A stretch of 64,000 bases of DNA from assembly GCA_946401725.1 (NCBI GenBank), contig CAMIVE010000006.1, positions 1-64,000 on the forward strand, given 5' to 3'. This DNA comes from an uncultured Bacteroidales bacterium. GTDB lineage: Bacteria > Bacteroidota > Bacteroidia > Bacteroidales > P3. A program made the translations under genes and the position numbers. Below are positions 37,755-50,300 of this stretch, piece after piece (position 1 is the first letter of the stretch; each line of letters begins with the position of its first letter). The notes below the pieces were generated by a model, which was not told where the DNA came from, did not search any database, and saw only the letters and a list, made by a program, of their open reading frames with translations.

Positions 37755-38990
37755 TCAGCAACTGATTCCCGCTGCATGTCCTGTGGTGAAGGCCACCTGT
37801 AGATTGTATCCGCCGGTATCGGCGTCAAGGTCGAGCACTTCACCGACGATATAAAGCCCTTTGACTAATCTGGACTCCATCGTTTTTGGATTGATTTCTT
37901 TCAGGTTTACGCCTCCTTGGGTGACAATGGCCTCTTCGTAGTTTCCAGTACCGGTCAGGGTAAAGGTGAAGTCTTTAAGGAAAGCAAGTAGTCTTTTACG
38001 TTCGGCACTGTTGATTTGGTGCAGCCGTTTGTAGTGTTCGATATGGAGTTGTTGCAACGCAAGCGGAATCAGTTCGGCAGGCAGCCACATACGCAAGGCA
38101 TCGTGAAACAACCGGTTGCCGTTGCTGTTAAGGTCGTTGATGAGTCGTTTGTCCAGTGTTGTTGCTTCGACGGCAGGTTTCAAGTCTAAATGTGCCAGAA
38201 TCTTTTGACCCTCATGCAACGGACCTGTGGCTATGCGGCTGGCGGAGAGCACGATGGGGCCTCCGATGCCTTTTTCGGTAAAGGTTAGTTCACCGAAATG
38301 CTCGCTCAGCTTCTTTCCATCGGGGTAGGAGAGGGTTAGTTTGGCGTTCTTGATGATGAAAGAGACTAAGTCGTTAGGGATTTTGAGATCGCCATCCAGA
38401 TGTACCAGTGCGGGGTAGCGTGGAGAGAGGGTATGTCCGACTGCTTCGGCCATTTGGTATCCGTCACCCGTGGAACCTGTAAGTGGGTAGCTCATGCCTC
38501 CGGTGGCAAGGATGATGCTGGGTGCATGCAGTACAGTGCCGTCAGCGCACAGCACACCATGGGCTGCACCTTCTTCGACAAGAAGTGATTTGATACGGCA
38601 GTTCTTGCGAATCTCCACGTTGGGCATGGCTTCCAATGTTTGGACAAGAGCCAAGAAGATGTCTAATGACTTGCCGCTTTTGGGATAGACACGGTCTCCG
38701 CGCTCAACTATAAGTGGAACTCCCAGTGACTCAAACAACTCCATCAACTCCTTGTTGAAGAAGGTTGAAAAGGAGTTGCGCATGAAACGTGGGTCAGAGC
38801 CTACATGGGTGAGAAAGTCTTTCAGGGTTGCGGTGTTGGTAAGATTGCAGCGACCTTTGCCGGTGATGCGCAATTTGCGTCCGGGTTGATCCATCTTTTC
38901 CAAAAGCAGCACCCGCTTGCCCCTTCTTCCAGCAAATAGTGCGGCCATTAAGCCTGCCGCACCGGCTCCGACGATAATTACTTCTGCCAT
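37755..38990 (-). CDS. NAD(P)/FAD-dependent oxidoreductase (HI0933/BaiN-like)
   Basis: VIIVGAGAAGLMAALFAGRRGKRVLLLEK, GKGRCNLTN, LATGGMSYPLTGSTGDGYQMA. Confidence 0.92.
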   Translation of the reverse strand: MAEVIIVGAGAAGLMAALFAGRRGKRVLLLEKMDQPGRKLRITGKGRCNLTNTATLKDFLTHVGSDPRFMRNSFSTFFNKELMELFESLGVPLIVERGDRVYPKSGKSLDIFLALVQTLEAMPNVEIRKNCRIKSLLVEEGAAHGVLCADGTVLHAPSIILATGGMSYPLTGSTGDGYQMAEAVGHTLSPRYPALVHLDGDLKIPNDLVSFIIKNAKLTLSYPDGKKLSEHFGELTFTEKGIGGPIVLSASRIATGPLHEGQKILAHLDLKPAVEATTLDKRLINDLNSNGNRLFHDALRMWLPAELIPLALQQLHIEHYKRLHQINSAERKRLLAFLKDFTFTLTGTGNYEEAIVTQGGVNLKEINPKTMESRLVKGLYIVGEVLDLDADTGGYNLQVAFTTGHAAGISC

Positions 38991-39002
38991 AGGGGAAGGT
39001 CG

Positions 39003-39836
39003 TTATCTGGCGATGTCGCCAATATCTTCGGGATGGATGCAGAGTACGGGAATCTGAGAGTGATGGACAATCTGTTGTGCATTAGTGCCAAGGAACAGAC
39101 GGGCTAACAGACGGTCTTGTTCCGTGTTGATCACAACGAGGTCGGCATTGATTTTGGCTGCGTACTCAAGTACGGTCTTGGAGTAGTTCTCGTAACGGCG
39201 ACCGCAACTGGTATAGGGGATGCCCTCTTTTGCGAAGAAAGCCTCTACCTGCTTTAAGTAGGTGCGTAGTGTCAATGCGTCTTGGGCTGATTCAATCAGT
39301 CCTAAAATATGTACTTGGGAACCGAATATCTTCGCCATCTGAGCCGCGGGACCGACTTTCTGCCGGGAGTTGGCATTGATACGAATAGGGACAACGATAT
39401 GGTCCAATTTCTTGTGGAAGTTAAATCCTTCGCGTATTGTGAGGGTGGGACAGGGGGCCTCCTGTACAATGCGTACGGCAGTACTGCCCATCCAGTACTT
39501 CTCGAATCCGGAAGCTCCGTTGGTGCCGATGACAATCATGGGCGATTCTTCTTTGCGGGCAGCCTCGGCAATACGGTTGGCTACTTTCCCGCTTTGGATC
39601 TCCCAACTGATGTCCCCGTGTTTCATGTTGGGTCGATAGGAATCGCAAAGCTGTTGTAATTTCTCTTCGGCCAGATTGGCGGTGGCTTCCATTTGCTCGC
39701 CCGAGAGCAGGTTTTTCTCTTTCTTGATCCAAAGGAGCTTGATGCCGGTTTGTAATTGGTTGGCAATGTCGACGGCGATTTCAAGAGCCACGTATGAGCC
39801 TTTGGAAAAATCGGTGCCTACAATAACTGATTTCAT
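39003..39836 (-). CDS. Universal stress protein family
   Basis: Tandem Usp-like; VGTDFSKGSYVALEIAVDIA, IVIGTNGASGFEKYWMGSTAVRIVQEAPCPTLTIR. Confidence 0.9.
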   Translation of the reverse strand: MKSVIVGTDFSKGSYVALEIAVDIANQLQTGIKLLWIKKEKNLLSGEQMEATANLAEEKLQQLCDSYRPNMKHGDISWEIQSGKVANRIAEAARKEESPMIVIGTNGASGFEKYWMGSTAVRIVQEAPCPTLTIREGFNFHKKLDHIVVPIRINANSRQKVGPAAQMAKIFGSQVHILGLIESAQDALTLRTYLKQVEAFFAKEGIPYTSCGRRYENYSKTVLEYAAKINADLVVINTEQDRLLARLFLGTNAQQIVHHSQIPVLCIHPEDIGDIAR

Positions 39837-39985
39837 GATGATACGGTCTTTTCGTGTTCTTTACTTTTTTAACGGAGAATAATTGAATATATTGTATTCT
39901 TTATTAAATCTACTTATATCTATCAATAAATCAATATTCTATAGTAAGGAAACTTTTTTTCTTCCATTATTTGAACTTTTTTGCG

Positions 39986-39993
39986 TATTTTTG
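39986..39993 (+). promoter_or_regulatory. Putative -7 box TATTTTTG for ruvB
   Basis: TAnnTTTG, 30 bp upstream of ATG 40023. Confidence 0.35.
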
Positions 39994-40022
39994 CATTTTT
40001 GTTAACGGAGAAACACTAACCC

Positions 40023-41048
40023 ATGAATGATAACTTGGACCCAACAGGAAATAGCCAAAGTGCGCGGGAACGGGAAGTGGAACGAGCTTTGCGTCCTAAG
40101 TCTTTTGACCATTTCGCGGGTCAGCAGCAGGTGCTGTCAAATTTGAAGATATTTGTCAAGGCGGCCAAGGAACGTGGCGAACCGCTTGACCATGTGTTGC
40201 TGCATGGACCTCCAGGTCTGGGCAAAACCACCCTTTCGCATATTATCGCGAATGAGTTGGGTGTAAGTCTGAAGATGACCTCCGGACCGGTGCTCGACAA
40301 ACCAGGCGATCTGGCGGGGTTATTGACCTCACTGGGTCCCAATGATGTGCTGTTTATTGATGAAATCCACCGTTTGTCACCGGTGGTGGAGGAATACCTC
40401 TATTCGGCCATGGAGGATTACCGTATCGATATCATGATCGAATCGGGGCCCGCCGCCCGCAGCGTGCAACTCAACCTTAAACCTTTTACGCTCATTGGTG
40501 CCACTACCCGTTCGGGCATGTTGACCGCTCCGCTGAGAGCCCGTTTCGGCATTACGGCTCGGCTGCAATATTATGACGCACCAACCTTGACTCAGATTGT
40601 CAACCGTTCGGCGATGCTGTTGAACCAGAAAATCACCAGTGAGTCGGCAATGGAGATAGCCCGCAGAAGTCGTGGCACTCCGCGTATCGCCAATCTGCTG
40701 CTGCGTCGGGTGCGCGATTTTGCACAGGTGGTGGGCGACGGTACAATTACACTGGATATTGCCCGTCATGCACTGCAGGCACTCAATGTGGATCGTAACG
40801 GACTTGACGAGATGGATATCCGTATACTCTCTACCATTATCGACAAGTTTAAAGGTGGCCCTGTCGGTTTGAACACCATTGCCACAGCAGTGGGTGAGGA
40901 AGCGGGCACCATAGAGGAAGTCTATGAACCCTATCTGATTCAGGAGGGCTATATCATGCGTACCCCTCGTGGTCGTGAAGCAACCGCTCAGGCGTATCAG
41001 CATTTGGGCAAACTCCGTACCAACGGCCCTCAAGGCGAGCTTTTTTAG
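40023..41048 (+). CDS. ruvB: Holliday junction branch migration helicase RuvB
   Basis: [76 protein letters not shown]. Confidence 0.97.
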   Translation: MNDNLDPTGNSQSAREREVERALRPKSFDHFAGQQQVLSNLKIFVKAAKERGEPLDHVLLHGPPGLGKTTLSHIIANELGVSLKMTSGPVLDKPGDLAGLLTSLGPNDVLFIDEIHRLSPVVEEYLYSAMEDYRIDIMIESGPAARSVQLNLKPFTLIGATTRSGMLTAPLRARFGITARLQYYDAPTLTQIVNRSAMLLNQKITSESAMEIARRSRGTPRIANLLLRRVRDFAQVVGDGTITLDIARHALQALNVDRNGLDEMDIRILSTIIDKFKGGPVGLNTIATAVGEEAGTIEEVYEPYLIQEGYIMRTPRGREATAQAYQHLGKLRTNGPQGELF

Positions 41049-41100
41049 ACGTTGTACTAAATATGTTTTGTTTTTATTTAACCCCTTTAACTCTATTTAA

Positions 41101-42336
41101 ATGCTTACGCTGATAAAAAATATCAAAGAACTGGTGCAAGTGGAATACCAGCCGAAGTTACGTGTGTGTGGAAAGGAAATGGCACAGATGCAGACCGTCA
41201 AGGATGCCTATCTGATTGTGGAAAACGACAGAATCGCCGCTTTCGGATTTATGAAGGATCTTCCGGAGCAACGATTCGACCAAGAGATTGACGCATCGGG
41301 TCGTATGGTGTTCCCCACCTTTTGCGACTCACACACCCATATGGTATATGCCGGCAGTCGCGAGATAGAGTATATTGACAAGATCCGAGGTCTCTCCTAC
41401 GATGAGATTGCCAAGCGTGGAGGGGGTATCCTCAATTCCGCCAAACGGGTGCAGGAGGCTTCAGAGGAACAACTGTTTGAGGATGCTTTGGCTCGGCTGC
41501 AGATGATGACGGCCTTTGGCACAGGTGCGGTAGAGATCAAATCGGGCTATGGAATGACGACAGAAGCCGAACTCAAGATGTTGCGGGTCATCCGTCGACT
41601 GAAAGAAGTCTCCCCGCTGACTATCAAGTCCACCTTGCTCGGTGCCCACGGCATCCCTATGGAATATCGTGGCTGTCAGGAGAAGTTTGTTGATTTGGTC
41701 ATTGATGAGATGATCCCCCGTGCAGCCGATGAAGGGCTGGCTGACTATATCGATGTCTTCTGCGATGAGGGCTTCTTCACGGTGGAGGATACCGAACGGA
41801 TGCTTGAGGCAGGAGCCAAGTATGGCATGCGTCCCAAAATCCATGCCAACGAAATGGCTTGCTCGGGCGGTATACAGGTCGCTGTGAAATACAACGCGCT
41901 CTCATGTGACCATCTGGAATATACGGGCGATGCCGAGATAGCTTGCCTGCTGGGTTCGGAGACCATGCCCACGGTACTCCCCGGCGCGGCCTTCTTCTTG
42001 AATATGCAACATGCGCCTGTGCGTAAGATGATGGATGCGGGCTTGCCGGTGGCTATGGCGTCGGATTATAACCCCGGTTCTTCCCCGTCGGGCAATATGC
42101 AGTTGATTCTCTCTTTTGCATGTGTCAACTATCGGATGCTTCCTGAAGAGGCTATCAATGCAACGACCATCAATAGTGGCTATGCCATGGGCGTCAGTGA
42201 CCGGTTAGGCAGTATTGCGGTGGGCAAGTTGGCGAACTTCTTTATCACCAAACCAATCGCCACTTACGAATATATGCCCTACGCCTATGGTGAAAACAAA
42301 GTCGAAACGGTGTTTTTGAACGGTAAAAGAGTCTGA
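41101..42336 (+). CDS. hutI: Imidazolonepropionase
   Basis: [62 protein letters not shown]. Confidence 0.94.
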   Translation: MLTLIKNIKELVQVEYQPKLRVCGKEMAQMQTVKDAYLIVENDRIAAFGFMKDLPEQRFDQEIDASGRMVFPTFCDSHTHMVYAGSREIEYIDKIRGLSYDEIAKRGGGILNSAKRVQEASEEQLFEDALARLQMMTAFGTGAVEIKSGYGMTTEAELKMLRVIRRLKEVSPLTIKSTLLGAHGIPMEYRGCQEKFVDLVIDEMIPRAADEGLADYIDVFCDEGFFTVEDTERMLEAGAKYGMRPKIHANEMACSGGIQVAVKYNALSCDHLEYTGDAEIACLLGSETMPTVLPGAAFFLNMQHAPVRKMMDAGLPVAMASDYNPGSSPSGNMQLILSFACVNYRMLPEEAINATTINSGYAMGVSDRLGSIAVGKLANFFITKPIATYEYMPYAYGENKVETVFLNGKRV

Positions 42337-42352
42337 AATCAGTGCATTCATT

Positions 42353-43003
42353 ATGATCAAGGTAGAACATCTGTACAAATCCTACGGTTCGCTTGAGGTG
42401 TTGAAGGATATCAACCTCACGGTTGCTGAAGGCGAAGTGGTCTCTATTGTAGGTGCCTCGGGGGCCGGTAAGACCACCTTGCTGCAGATAATGGGCACGC
42501 TCGACCGGCCGGACAAAGGCAGTGTGACCATAAAAGGGACATCGCTCACTTCGCTTTCCGACAAGGAACTGTCGCGTTTCCGTAATCGTCATATCGGTTT
42601 TGTGTTTCAATTTCATAATTTGCTTCCTGAGTTCACTGCTTTGGAGAACGTCTGCATGCCCGCCATGATTGCCGGCCGTTCATTGGAGGAAGCCAAACCC
42701 GAGGCAATGACGATTTTGGAATTTCTGAATCTTGCCGACAGGGCTTCGCACAAACCTTCCCAGTTGTCCGGTGGCGAACAGCAACGCGTGGCTGTCGCTC
42801 GTGCTTTGGTCAACCACCCTGCGGTGGTGTTGGCTGATGAACCGTCAGGAAATCTTGACTCGGCTCATGCAAAAGAACTACACGAACTCTTTTTCCAACT
42901 GCGAGACAAGTACAATCAGACTTTTGTTATTGTGACCCATAATATGGAACTGTCGGGGATGTCCGACCGACAGATAACCATCAAAGACGGGCGGAACTTC
43001 TGA
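42353..43003 (+). CDS. ABC transporter ATP-binding protein (LolD-like)
   Basis: [59 protein letters not shown]. Confidence 0.92.
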   Translation: MIKVEHLYKSYGSLEVLKDINLTVAEGEVVSIVGASGAGKTTLLQIMGTLDRPDKGSVTIKGTSLTSLSDKELSRFRNRHIGFVFQFHNLLPEFTALENVCMPAMIAGRSLEEAKPEAMTILEFLNLADRASHKPSQLSGGEQQRVAVARALVNHPAVVLADEPSGNLDSAHAKELHELFFQLRDKYNQTFVIVTHNMELSGMSDRQITIKDGRNF

Positions 43004-43138
43004 GCTGTAATTGGTCTAATGCCTATATTGCAATCAGCAATAGTTGAAAATAAAGTAAAACGATGCACATCATAGGTGCTGAATAATTATTAAGCGACAT
43101 CTTTTCACGTTGCACGTTAAACTTTAAACATTACTTAG

Positions 43139-44005
43139 ATGATAAAACAGAAAGATAACAATTCGTCCGCTCCCCACAGGACAGACAAAAAAAACAACTC
43201 CTTCAACCGTTCAATAAAGAATAAAAGAGAAGGGGATGAAAACCAATCGTTTCACGTGAAACACGGAAAAGAATCCAAGTTGCAGCTCGTCTCTGGATTG
43301 CGTCCGGTTATGGAGGCGATTGATTCTGGAAAACAGATAGATAAGTTGCTTGTCCAATCTAATCTGGAGGGTCCTTTAGCACAGGAACTTAAGGCAAAGA
43401 TCCGTGCTGCCAATCTGCCTTTCCAATACGTCCCAGTTGAGAAGTTGAACCGAATGACGGAAAGTAATCATCAAGGGGTGGTAGCTGTGATATCACCGAT
43501 AGTCTTCCATGACTTCATGCAGCTTTTGCAGCGTATCGTCGATGCAGGAGGCGTGCCGTTTGTGTTGCTGCTCGACCATATTACCGATGTACGTAATTTG
43601 GGAGCGATTGTGCGAACGGCAGAATGTGCGGGAATCGACGCGGTGGTGGTCCCGGACCATGGAAGTGCGCAAATCAACGAAGATGCAATCAAGACCTCCT
43701 CAGGTGCATTGCTTCGTATGCCTGTCTGTCGTGAACAGAATCTTAAGACGGTAATCCATGTAGCCAAACAATTCGGACTGCAGATTTGTGCCGCGACAGA
43801 GAAAGGTGCCACCGATTATTTGTCGGTTGATTTCCGCAAGCCAACATTGTTGATTATGGGATCAGAGGATACGGGTATCTCTTCCGATTTGCTGAAGCTG
43901 GCCGATGTGCGAGCCAAACTTCCTATTCGTGGGGAGGTGCAGTCGCTGAACGTCTCGGTGGCTGCCGCGATTTTTATGTATGAAATGTTGCGGCAACGAC
44001 AATAA
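43139..44005 (+). CDS. 23S rRNA 2'-O-methyltransferase, TrmH/SpoU (RlmB-like)
   Basis: SGLRPVMEAIDSGKQIDKLLVQ, LLDHITDVRNLGAIVRTAECAGIDAVVVP, MGSEDTGIS, SLNVSVAAAIFMYE. Confidence 0.92.
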   Translation: MIKQKDNNSSAPHRTDKKNNSFNRSIKNKREGDENQSFHVKHGKESKLQLVSGLRPVMEAIDSGKQIDKLLVQSNLEGPLAQELKAKIRAANLPFQYVPVEKLNRMTESNHQGVVAVISPIVFHDFMQLLQRIVDAGGVPFVLLLDHITDVRNLGAIVRTAECAGIDAVVVPDHGSAQINEDAIKTSSGALLRMPVCREQNLKTVIHVAKQFGLQICAATEKGATDYLSVDFRKPTLLIMGSEDTGISSDLLKLADVRAKLPIRGEVQSLNVSVAAAIFMYEMLRQRQ

Positions 44006-44038
44006 GGCATCAGTGTGATTTTTTTTCAAATAAAATAG

Positions 44039-44072
44039 ATCCTGTTCATCGAACAGGATTTTTTTTTGTTTT
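44039..44072 (+). terminator. Rho-independent terminator
   Basis: atcctgttc-atc-gaacaggat perfect stem plus long T tract. Confidence 0.85.
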
Positions 44073-44254
44073 TTTAACAAAAATTTCTCGTCTTTTTTCT
44101 ACTTTAACTACACTATAGTCACATAAAAGAGTCCATCTTTCATCTCTTTCAATTGAGAAAATTGTTTTATTCTATAATGTATTGACAATTAATGATGTAG
44201 TGATGTTTTTATTATTAAATACAAAAAAATGCTTTTCCATTGTGTTTTTTTGTG

Positions 44255-44262
44255 TAAATTTG
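44255..44262 (+). promoter_or_regulatory. Putative -7 box TAAATTTG upstream of the giant secreted gene
   Basis: TAnnTTTG; about 90 nt leader to ATG 44353. Confidence 0.35.
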
Positions 44263-44352
44263 TAAGTTCTTTGTGTAGACACTTTCCGTCCTGAGAGGGA
44301 AGGATAGTGTTGTGTAACTTTTTATGAATGAAAATAATATAAAGATAATAAT

Positions 44353-47300
44353 ATGAAAAAAAGGTCATTGTTACTCGGACTGATTTCTCTGTTTTTGGCA
44401 TTTTCTGCCCAAGGACAGATTGTCACTAAGTATCAACAGGGATTCGAGACATCTGAACCAGTCTCGTATCAGGTTACCTCAGGAACGGCCACTCCGGTTA
44501 CGACGCTGTCTTCGTCGGGTAGTCGCTCTCTGAAACTGCAACATCAATCGACAGAAACGATTGTGCTTCTTGATACACTCGATTTTACGGATAATGCCAG
44601 CTATACGGCGTATTATCTCGAGTTTATGCACATCTGTACGGTGGATCCTATGACATGTGCGAACCAGACGGATGTCGCTATCATCGAAGTGATGCATCCG
44701 GGCGAGTCCAGTTGGCACACCTTGACCGACCAGGACTGCGACTTCACCTGGGGAGGCGGTAGTGATTTGTTCCGTGACTATAGCTCTTATTCGGAACGTG
44801 CTTACGATATTTGGAGAGGCACTGCTGCTGACAACACATGGTGGAAGCGTGAGCGTTTCAGATTGGCAAACAGAATCAATGATGTTTCCGATTTGTCGCA
44901 GCGTAAACTCTTGGTCCGTTTCCGTCTGAAAGCACGTACTGCGGCGGGAACCACGACGGATGGTTGGTATTTGGACAATGTTACTGTTAAATGTAGTCCC
45001 AACTCCATGTCGCTTCCTGTGGCAAAAATGATTGCTTATCCTGACAGAATGAGTTATCCCTCAAGCCGTGGCACGCGTATCGAGACAGAGTTGACCACTT
45101 CGGTGGCTGCCGGCATGAATAATGACTCCGTCTATCTGATTTATCAGTTGGGTGCCAGTGCACCTATCCGTCGTCTGACCATGACTCCTGTTACGGGAGC
45201 AACCAACCGATTCATTGCATACATTCCTTTCTGTGGTTATGACACCATCGTCAAGTGGCGTATGGTCGCACAGGATAATACAGTCAACCACAACCAGACC
45301 ACCTTCCCGCTTGACGAGTCGGCATGGAACCAGTATAAGAGTGTTCGTGGGAAGGAGGCGAACAACCAATTGTCTAGTGCAACCAACACCTCCAATACGG
45401 TACCGTTTGGTAATCTAGGCTTCTATAAGAGCCAGATGGTTTACACCCAGGCTGAATTGGCCGCCGCCGGTTATGGCCCGGGTGCCATAACGTCAATCCG
45501 TTATCTGGCATCTTCTAATGTGATAAATTCGCAACATAACCGTTTCGTTATTGAGATGCGAAATATCCCGAATGATTACGCGATTAATTCCGAGAACAAG
45601 TTTGATAAAGAGTTTGCCAGAGTGGTTTACGACTCTTCGTTGACACTATCCCAAAATAGTGGAACTTATGGTGCCTTGAATCTTCGGGATACTTTCTACT
45701 ATGCAGGCGACGGCCTGTTGGTTACGATGACCTGCAAAGGTCTGACGGACCCTGCTGCATTGTCTATTCGTTGCTTTCCCAGTGGCAACTCGAATATCGG
45801 CTCATTGTACAGAGGTTATTCCATCAGCCAAGGTCCGAACTTCGACCCGTTTACCAGCGACTACTTCAATAATGGTGCACCGACAGAGATGCGCCCGAAT
45901 TTCCTCTTTGTCGCTAACAAGAACCTGCCGTTGCTCTACGACTGCGGTATCAGTGGCTATATCACCCCCAGCGATACGGTTACGGCCAATGCCGTTGGAA
46001 ACAACGATGTCATTGTGACTCTGAAAAACTACGGTGCGCTCCCCATCAATGCAGTGCGTATTTACTATAGCGTGGACAATGGGGCTTCACAGTACTACGA
46101 CTGGACGGGCAACCTTGCGGGCGGTGCCACCACCAATGTCACCATCAACACCACCCAGACCTATTCGGCGGGTTACCACGAAATGCTGGCATGGGTCGAC
46201 GACTCGGTGACCTCCAGCGGCGCCCGTTACAGAGACCACGAACCCCTTAACGATACTTTGTGGACGCGCTTCGTGGCTTGCAACGGTCCGATGAGCGGTG
46301 TACGCAATGTGGGCGGCTCCACCCCCGATTACCAGACGCTCGAGAAATTCCTCTATGCGGTCAGCCTTTGCGGTGTCAACGGTCCGCTGACGGTCAAACT
46401 GGCTCCGGGAACCTATCAGACGGTCGTGTTCCCCTCCATCCCGGGAACCTCGGCAAGCAATTATATCCAGTTCGAACCCAGTGGCACTGGAAACACCAGC
46501 GTCGTTTTCCAAGCCAACAATGTCGGAGAGAATGCGACAACCACTCCCTATCTTGTCAACCTGCAGCAAGCCAACCATATCCGATTCAACAGGATCAGTT
46601 TTAGCAGTGGTGTTCAGACGACCAATTCTGCCACCTACCATGTCCGTATGGGTATCAACAGTACCGGTTGCCAGTTCCATGACTGTCGTTTTGTGGAAAG
46701 CAGCGCACCCGCTCAGCCTACTTATACCTTCGCAACGGCGTTGCTTTACTCAGGCGGTTGCGACTCGCTGTTTGTTAACAAGTGTTACTTCTCCCGTGGT
46801 AGGGCGGGTATCAGCTTGGTGGGTCCCGCACCTGACAACAAGGCGCATGGCAATAAAATTGCAGGAAGTACCTTCCTCCATCAGGGTGTCAACGGCGTCA
46901 TTGTCCGTAACCAGATAGGAGCCGTTGTGGACAGCAACAACTTCGATGATGTCTATGCTAACTCTAGTTATGTCATGCTGTTCCAGGATTGTGATGGTTC
47001 GACGCAAGTGACCCGTAACACGGCCTATGTTACCTCGGGTGCCTCCTGTTTGGGTGCCACGAGTTTCATTGGCGATGCCTCCCACAATGCCCTTATTGCT
47101 AACAATATGCTTATCTCCAATGATGATGGTACATCCAATATGTTGACAACGCCGCTCAACATCATTAATGCGGAATATACCAAAATACTTAACAACTCTG
47201 TCAGATTGTATGCACCTGAGCGCAGCGGTATTGCAGCCTCCACTTTCGGTGGTACGGCTATCGACCACTGTATGTTCTATAACAATATTGTGGCAAGCTT

Positions 47301-50300
47301 CGACACGGTCAACTTCGCTTTCAATTACATCCCGACACAAGATGCCACTAATTATATAGGATACAATATATATTATTCGAGAGGCCCCGTTTTGAACAAG
47401 TATGATGGTATCAACTGCTTCACGCTCGGAAACTGGCAGGGCCATTGCACGATGGATGCCAACTCGCAGAATGTCGACCCGGCATATCTTAACTCTACCA
47501 ATACCGACCTTCGCTCCTATAGTCAGAATGTGAAAGGCCATGGTATTCATTTTGACGAAGTGACTACCGATATTTTCGGCACGGCGCGTGATAGCGTGGC
47601 TCCTTGCGTGGGCGCTTTCGAATTCGCTGCCTTACCATACGACTTCGAGGTGATTGAGTTCTATGAACCCTACGACTCTTACTGTGAAGCACCGTCGGCT
47701 GCCCCGGTTCGTGTGGTTATTAAAAACAGCGGTATCAATGCCTTTGACCCGTCAACGTCAACCACACCGGTCTATTTGAACTATTCGCGTACGACAACAC
47801 CGGGCGTAATGACTCCGGGATTCTCTGGTAGCGTGATGATCAATAGGGTGATCCCTGCTACGGATACCATCGTTTATGATTTGGGTGTTACGTTGCCGTT
47901 CCTTCCCAATGGATTGAACGATAGCACCTATCATCTCTATGTGTGGTTCACTTCGACAATTGACCCCAACCCGGCCAACGATACCAGCAGCATGACGGTC
48001 ACAGCCCATTATCATGCACCTGCACCGACCAATGTACAGGTGAATGTCAGCTACGGTGTATCTGCCACCATTACGGCTAACGCTGGTCTACAGACATGGT
48101 ATTCCAACGTCTACACCACTGGCGCTTCCCATCAGTCGGAAGTCTATTGGTACACCAGTCCCACCAGTACAACTCCGATTTGGCGTGGACATTCCTATGT
48201 CACCGACCCGCTGTATACCGATACCACATTCTACATCCGTCAGAAACGTGACTATGATTTGGTGAAGATTACCGAAGTGCAGTTGAAGAACAACCTGCCG
48301 GGTGTTACCTACCCGATGCCATTGTGGATGAATGGCTCCACGCAGTTGGCTGTTGAGCTGACCAATGTCGGTGACTATCCTGCCGACATGACAGGCGACT
48401 CTATCTTCACCGTCAGTGGAACTTCCTCGCTGAACAATAAACACTTCAGGTTCCCCAGTGTGACAATCCAACCGGGTCAGACGCTCGTGTTGCAGTATCG
48501 TAGCGGTATCAGTGTCGATTCGGCAGTGACATTGTCGGCTGCCACACTGTCGCCCAATACCAATGCCAATTTTGCTATTATCTATAAGAATAACGGCGTT
48601 ATTGAAGATGCTGTGGCTTTCAATGGCGTTACTACTCAGAACCAGTGGAACAATGCCCATGTACCCAATACGGTTTGGGCTGGCAGTGGCATCTCTATAC
48701 CCGACTCGATTCCCACGGCGGGTGTTATCCGCACAGCATGGCCTTCTGGTGGAACTCCGTCCAATACGCAGCAGTACTGGACACTGGCCAGCAACAGCAA
48801 CAAAATGACGCTGGGAACGACCAACCAGAATCTGATACGTTTCTACGACAACGGCTGTCTGGGTGATGTGGGAACGGTTCAAATTCATCTGATTAACCTG
48901 CCTGATGTCGACTTGGTTGTTGACAGTCTGGATGTCGCTACAGGTTGCGGCCTGGGTATCGACACGATTTCGGTGATGCTGCACAACCGCGGAGCACTCG
49001 CCAGCGGTCAGGTGGTGGTCCATTACGAGGTTACTTCGGAGCCGCTCTTTACCGGTCAGTGCATCCTGTTGCAGACTTGCACCGATACCATCGCCAATAT
49101 CAACGGTGGCGCTACGGATTACCTGCATACCTTCTCTGTCCCGGCAGACTACTCTGTAACTTCGGGTTCCGCTAATTTTGCCATCCGTGTCTGGGTGGAG
49201 AAAAACACCAACGACAATACCAATTTCAACGACACGTCATACGCCGAATTCGTATCCTCGTTCACTCCGGGTTTGCCGAATGTCTATCCTTACGATACGG
49301 TCAACTATGGCGAACGTGCGGTACTGCAAGCTATCTATACAAACGATTCGTTGGCTTGGTATGACCGTCACATGCACCCGCTTGACACAGTCAATGTCTT
49401 CACCAGTGACTATCTCTATCTCGATGATACTTTCTATGTGACCAGTTTCGGAACGAGGGAGAACCTGATACATGTCGGTACGTTGGCTTCAACAAACTCT
49501 GCCACGGGTTATCCTTCACCTTACAACCCCAACAAGAAATACATCAAGGAACAGTACCTCTTTACAGCTGACGATTTGATCGCAGCAGGACATCATGCGG
49601 GTCCCATCAATTCGATTTCGTTCTATCTGGATACTATTTTGGCTTCGGCAGGTACGATGACATTCACCGACTATGTGATTTGGATGGGAACAACCACCGA
49701 TCAGGTCTTCTCCTCCAATAACAACTGGCATGCGGTGTCGCCTTACAGTACCAAGTCGACGCTCACGCTGAGCAACAACTCCAAAGGCTGGATCAAGCAT
49801 GTATTCGACTCTGTTTTCCTGTGGGACGGTACGTCCAATATTGTTGTCCAGGTGACCCGTGGCATCGATCCGAATATCACGCAGGGCGCCAAGACGCGCT
49901 ACACGGCTGCGGGCAACAACAAGGTGCTTTACAAAAACGGAACCACTTCATTGGTGAACAGCACGGAGAACGGTTCGCGTAGTGGCAACCGTCCAGATAT
50001 CCAGTTCGGTTTTGTCGACTACGGCTGCGAAGGTCCTGCAACACCGGTCTATGTCACCATCATCGGTACGCCTCCTTCAGATGCGGCTTTGGATTGGCCT
50101 GACGGCAGCGACACACTGACCTATTCCTCATGTGGTAATATGAATGTCGATGTGAAACTGTTGAATATGGGTAATGCGCCCTACTCCAGTTACACTATTG
50201 ATTACTGGCTCGACACGTTGCATGGTGTCTATTCGGGTACGACGCCGATTGCTGCCCATCAGGACACGAATGTTACTATCGCCCAGTATGCCTTTGTTCC

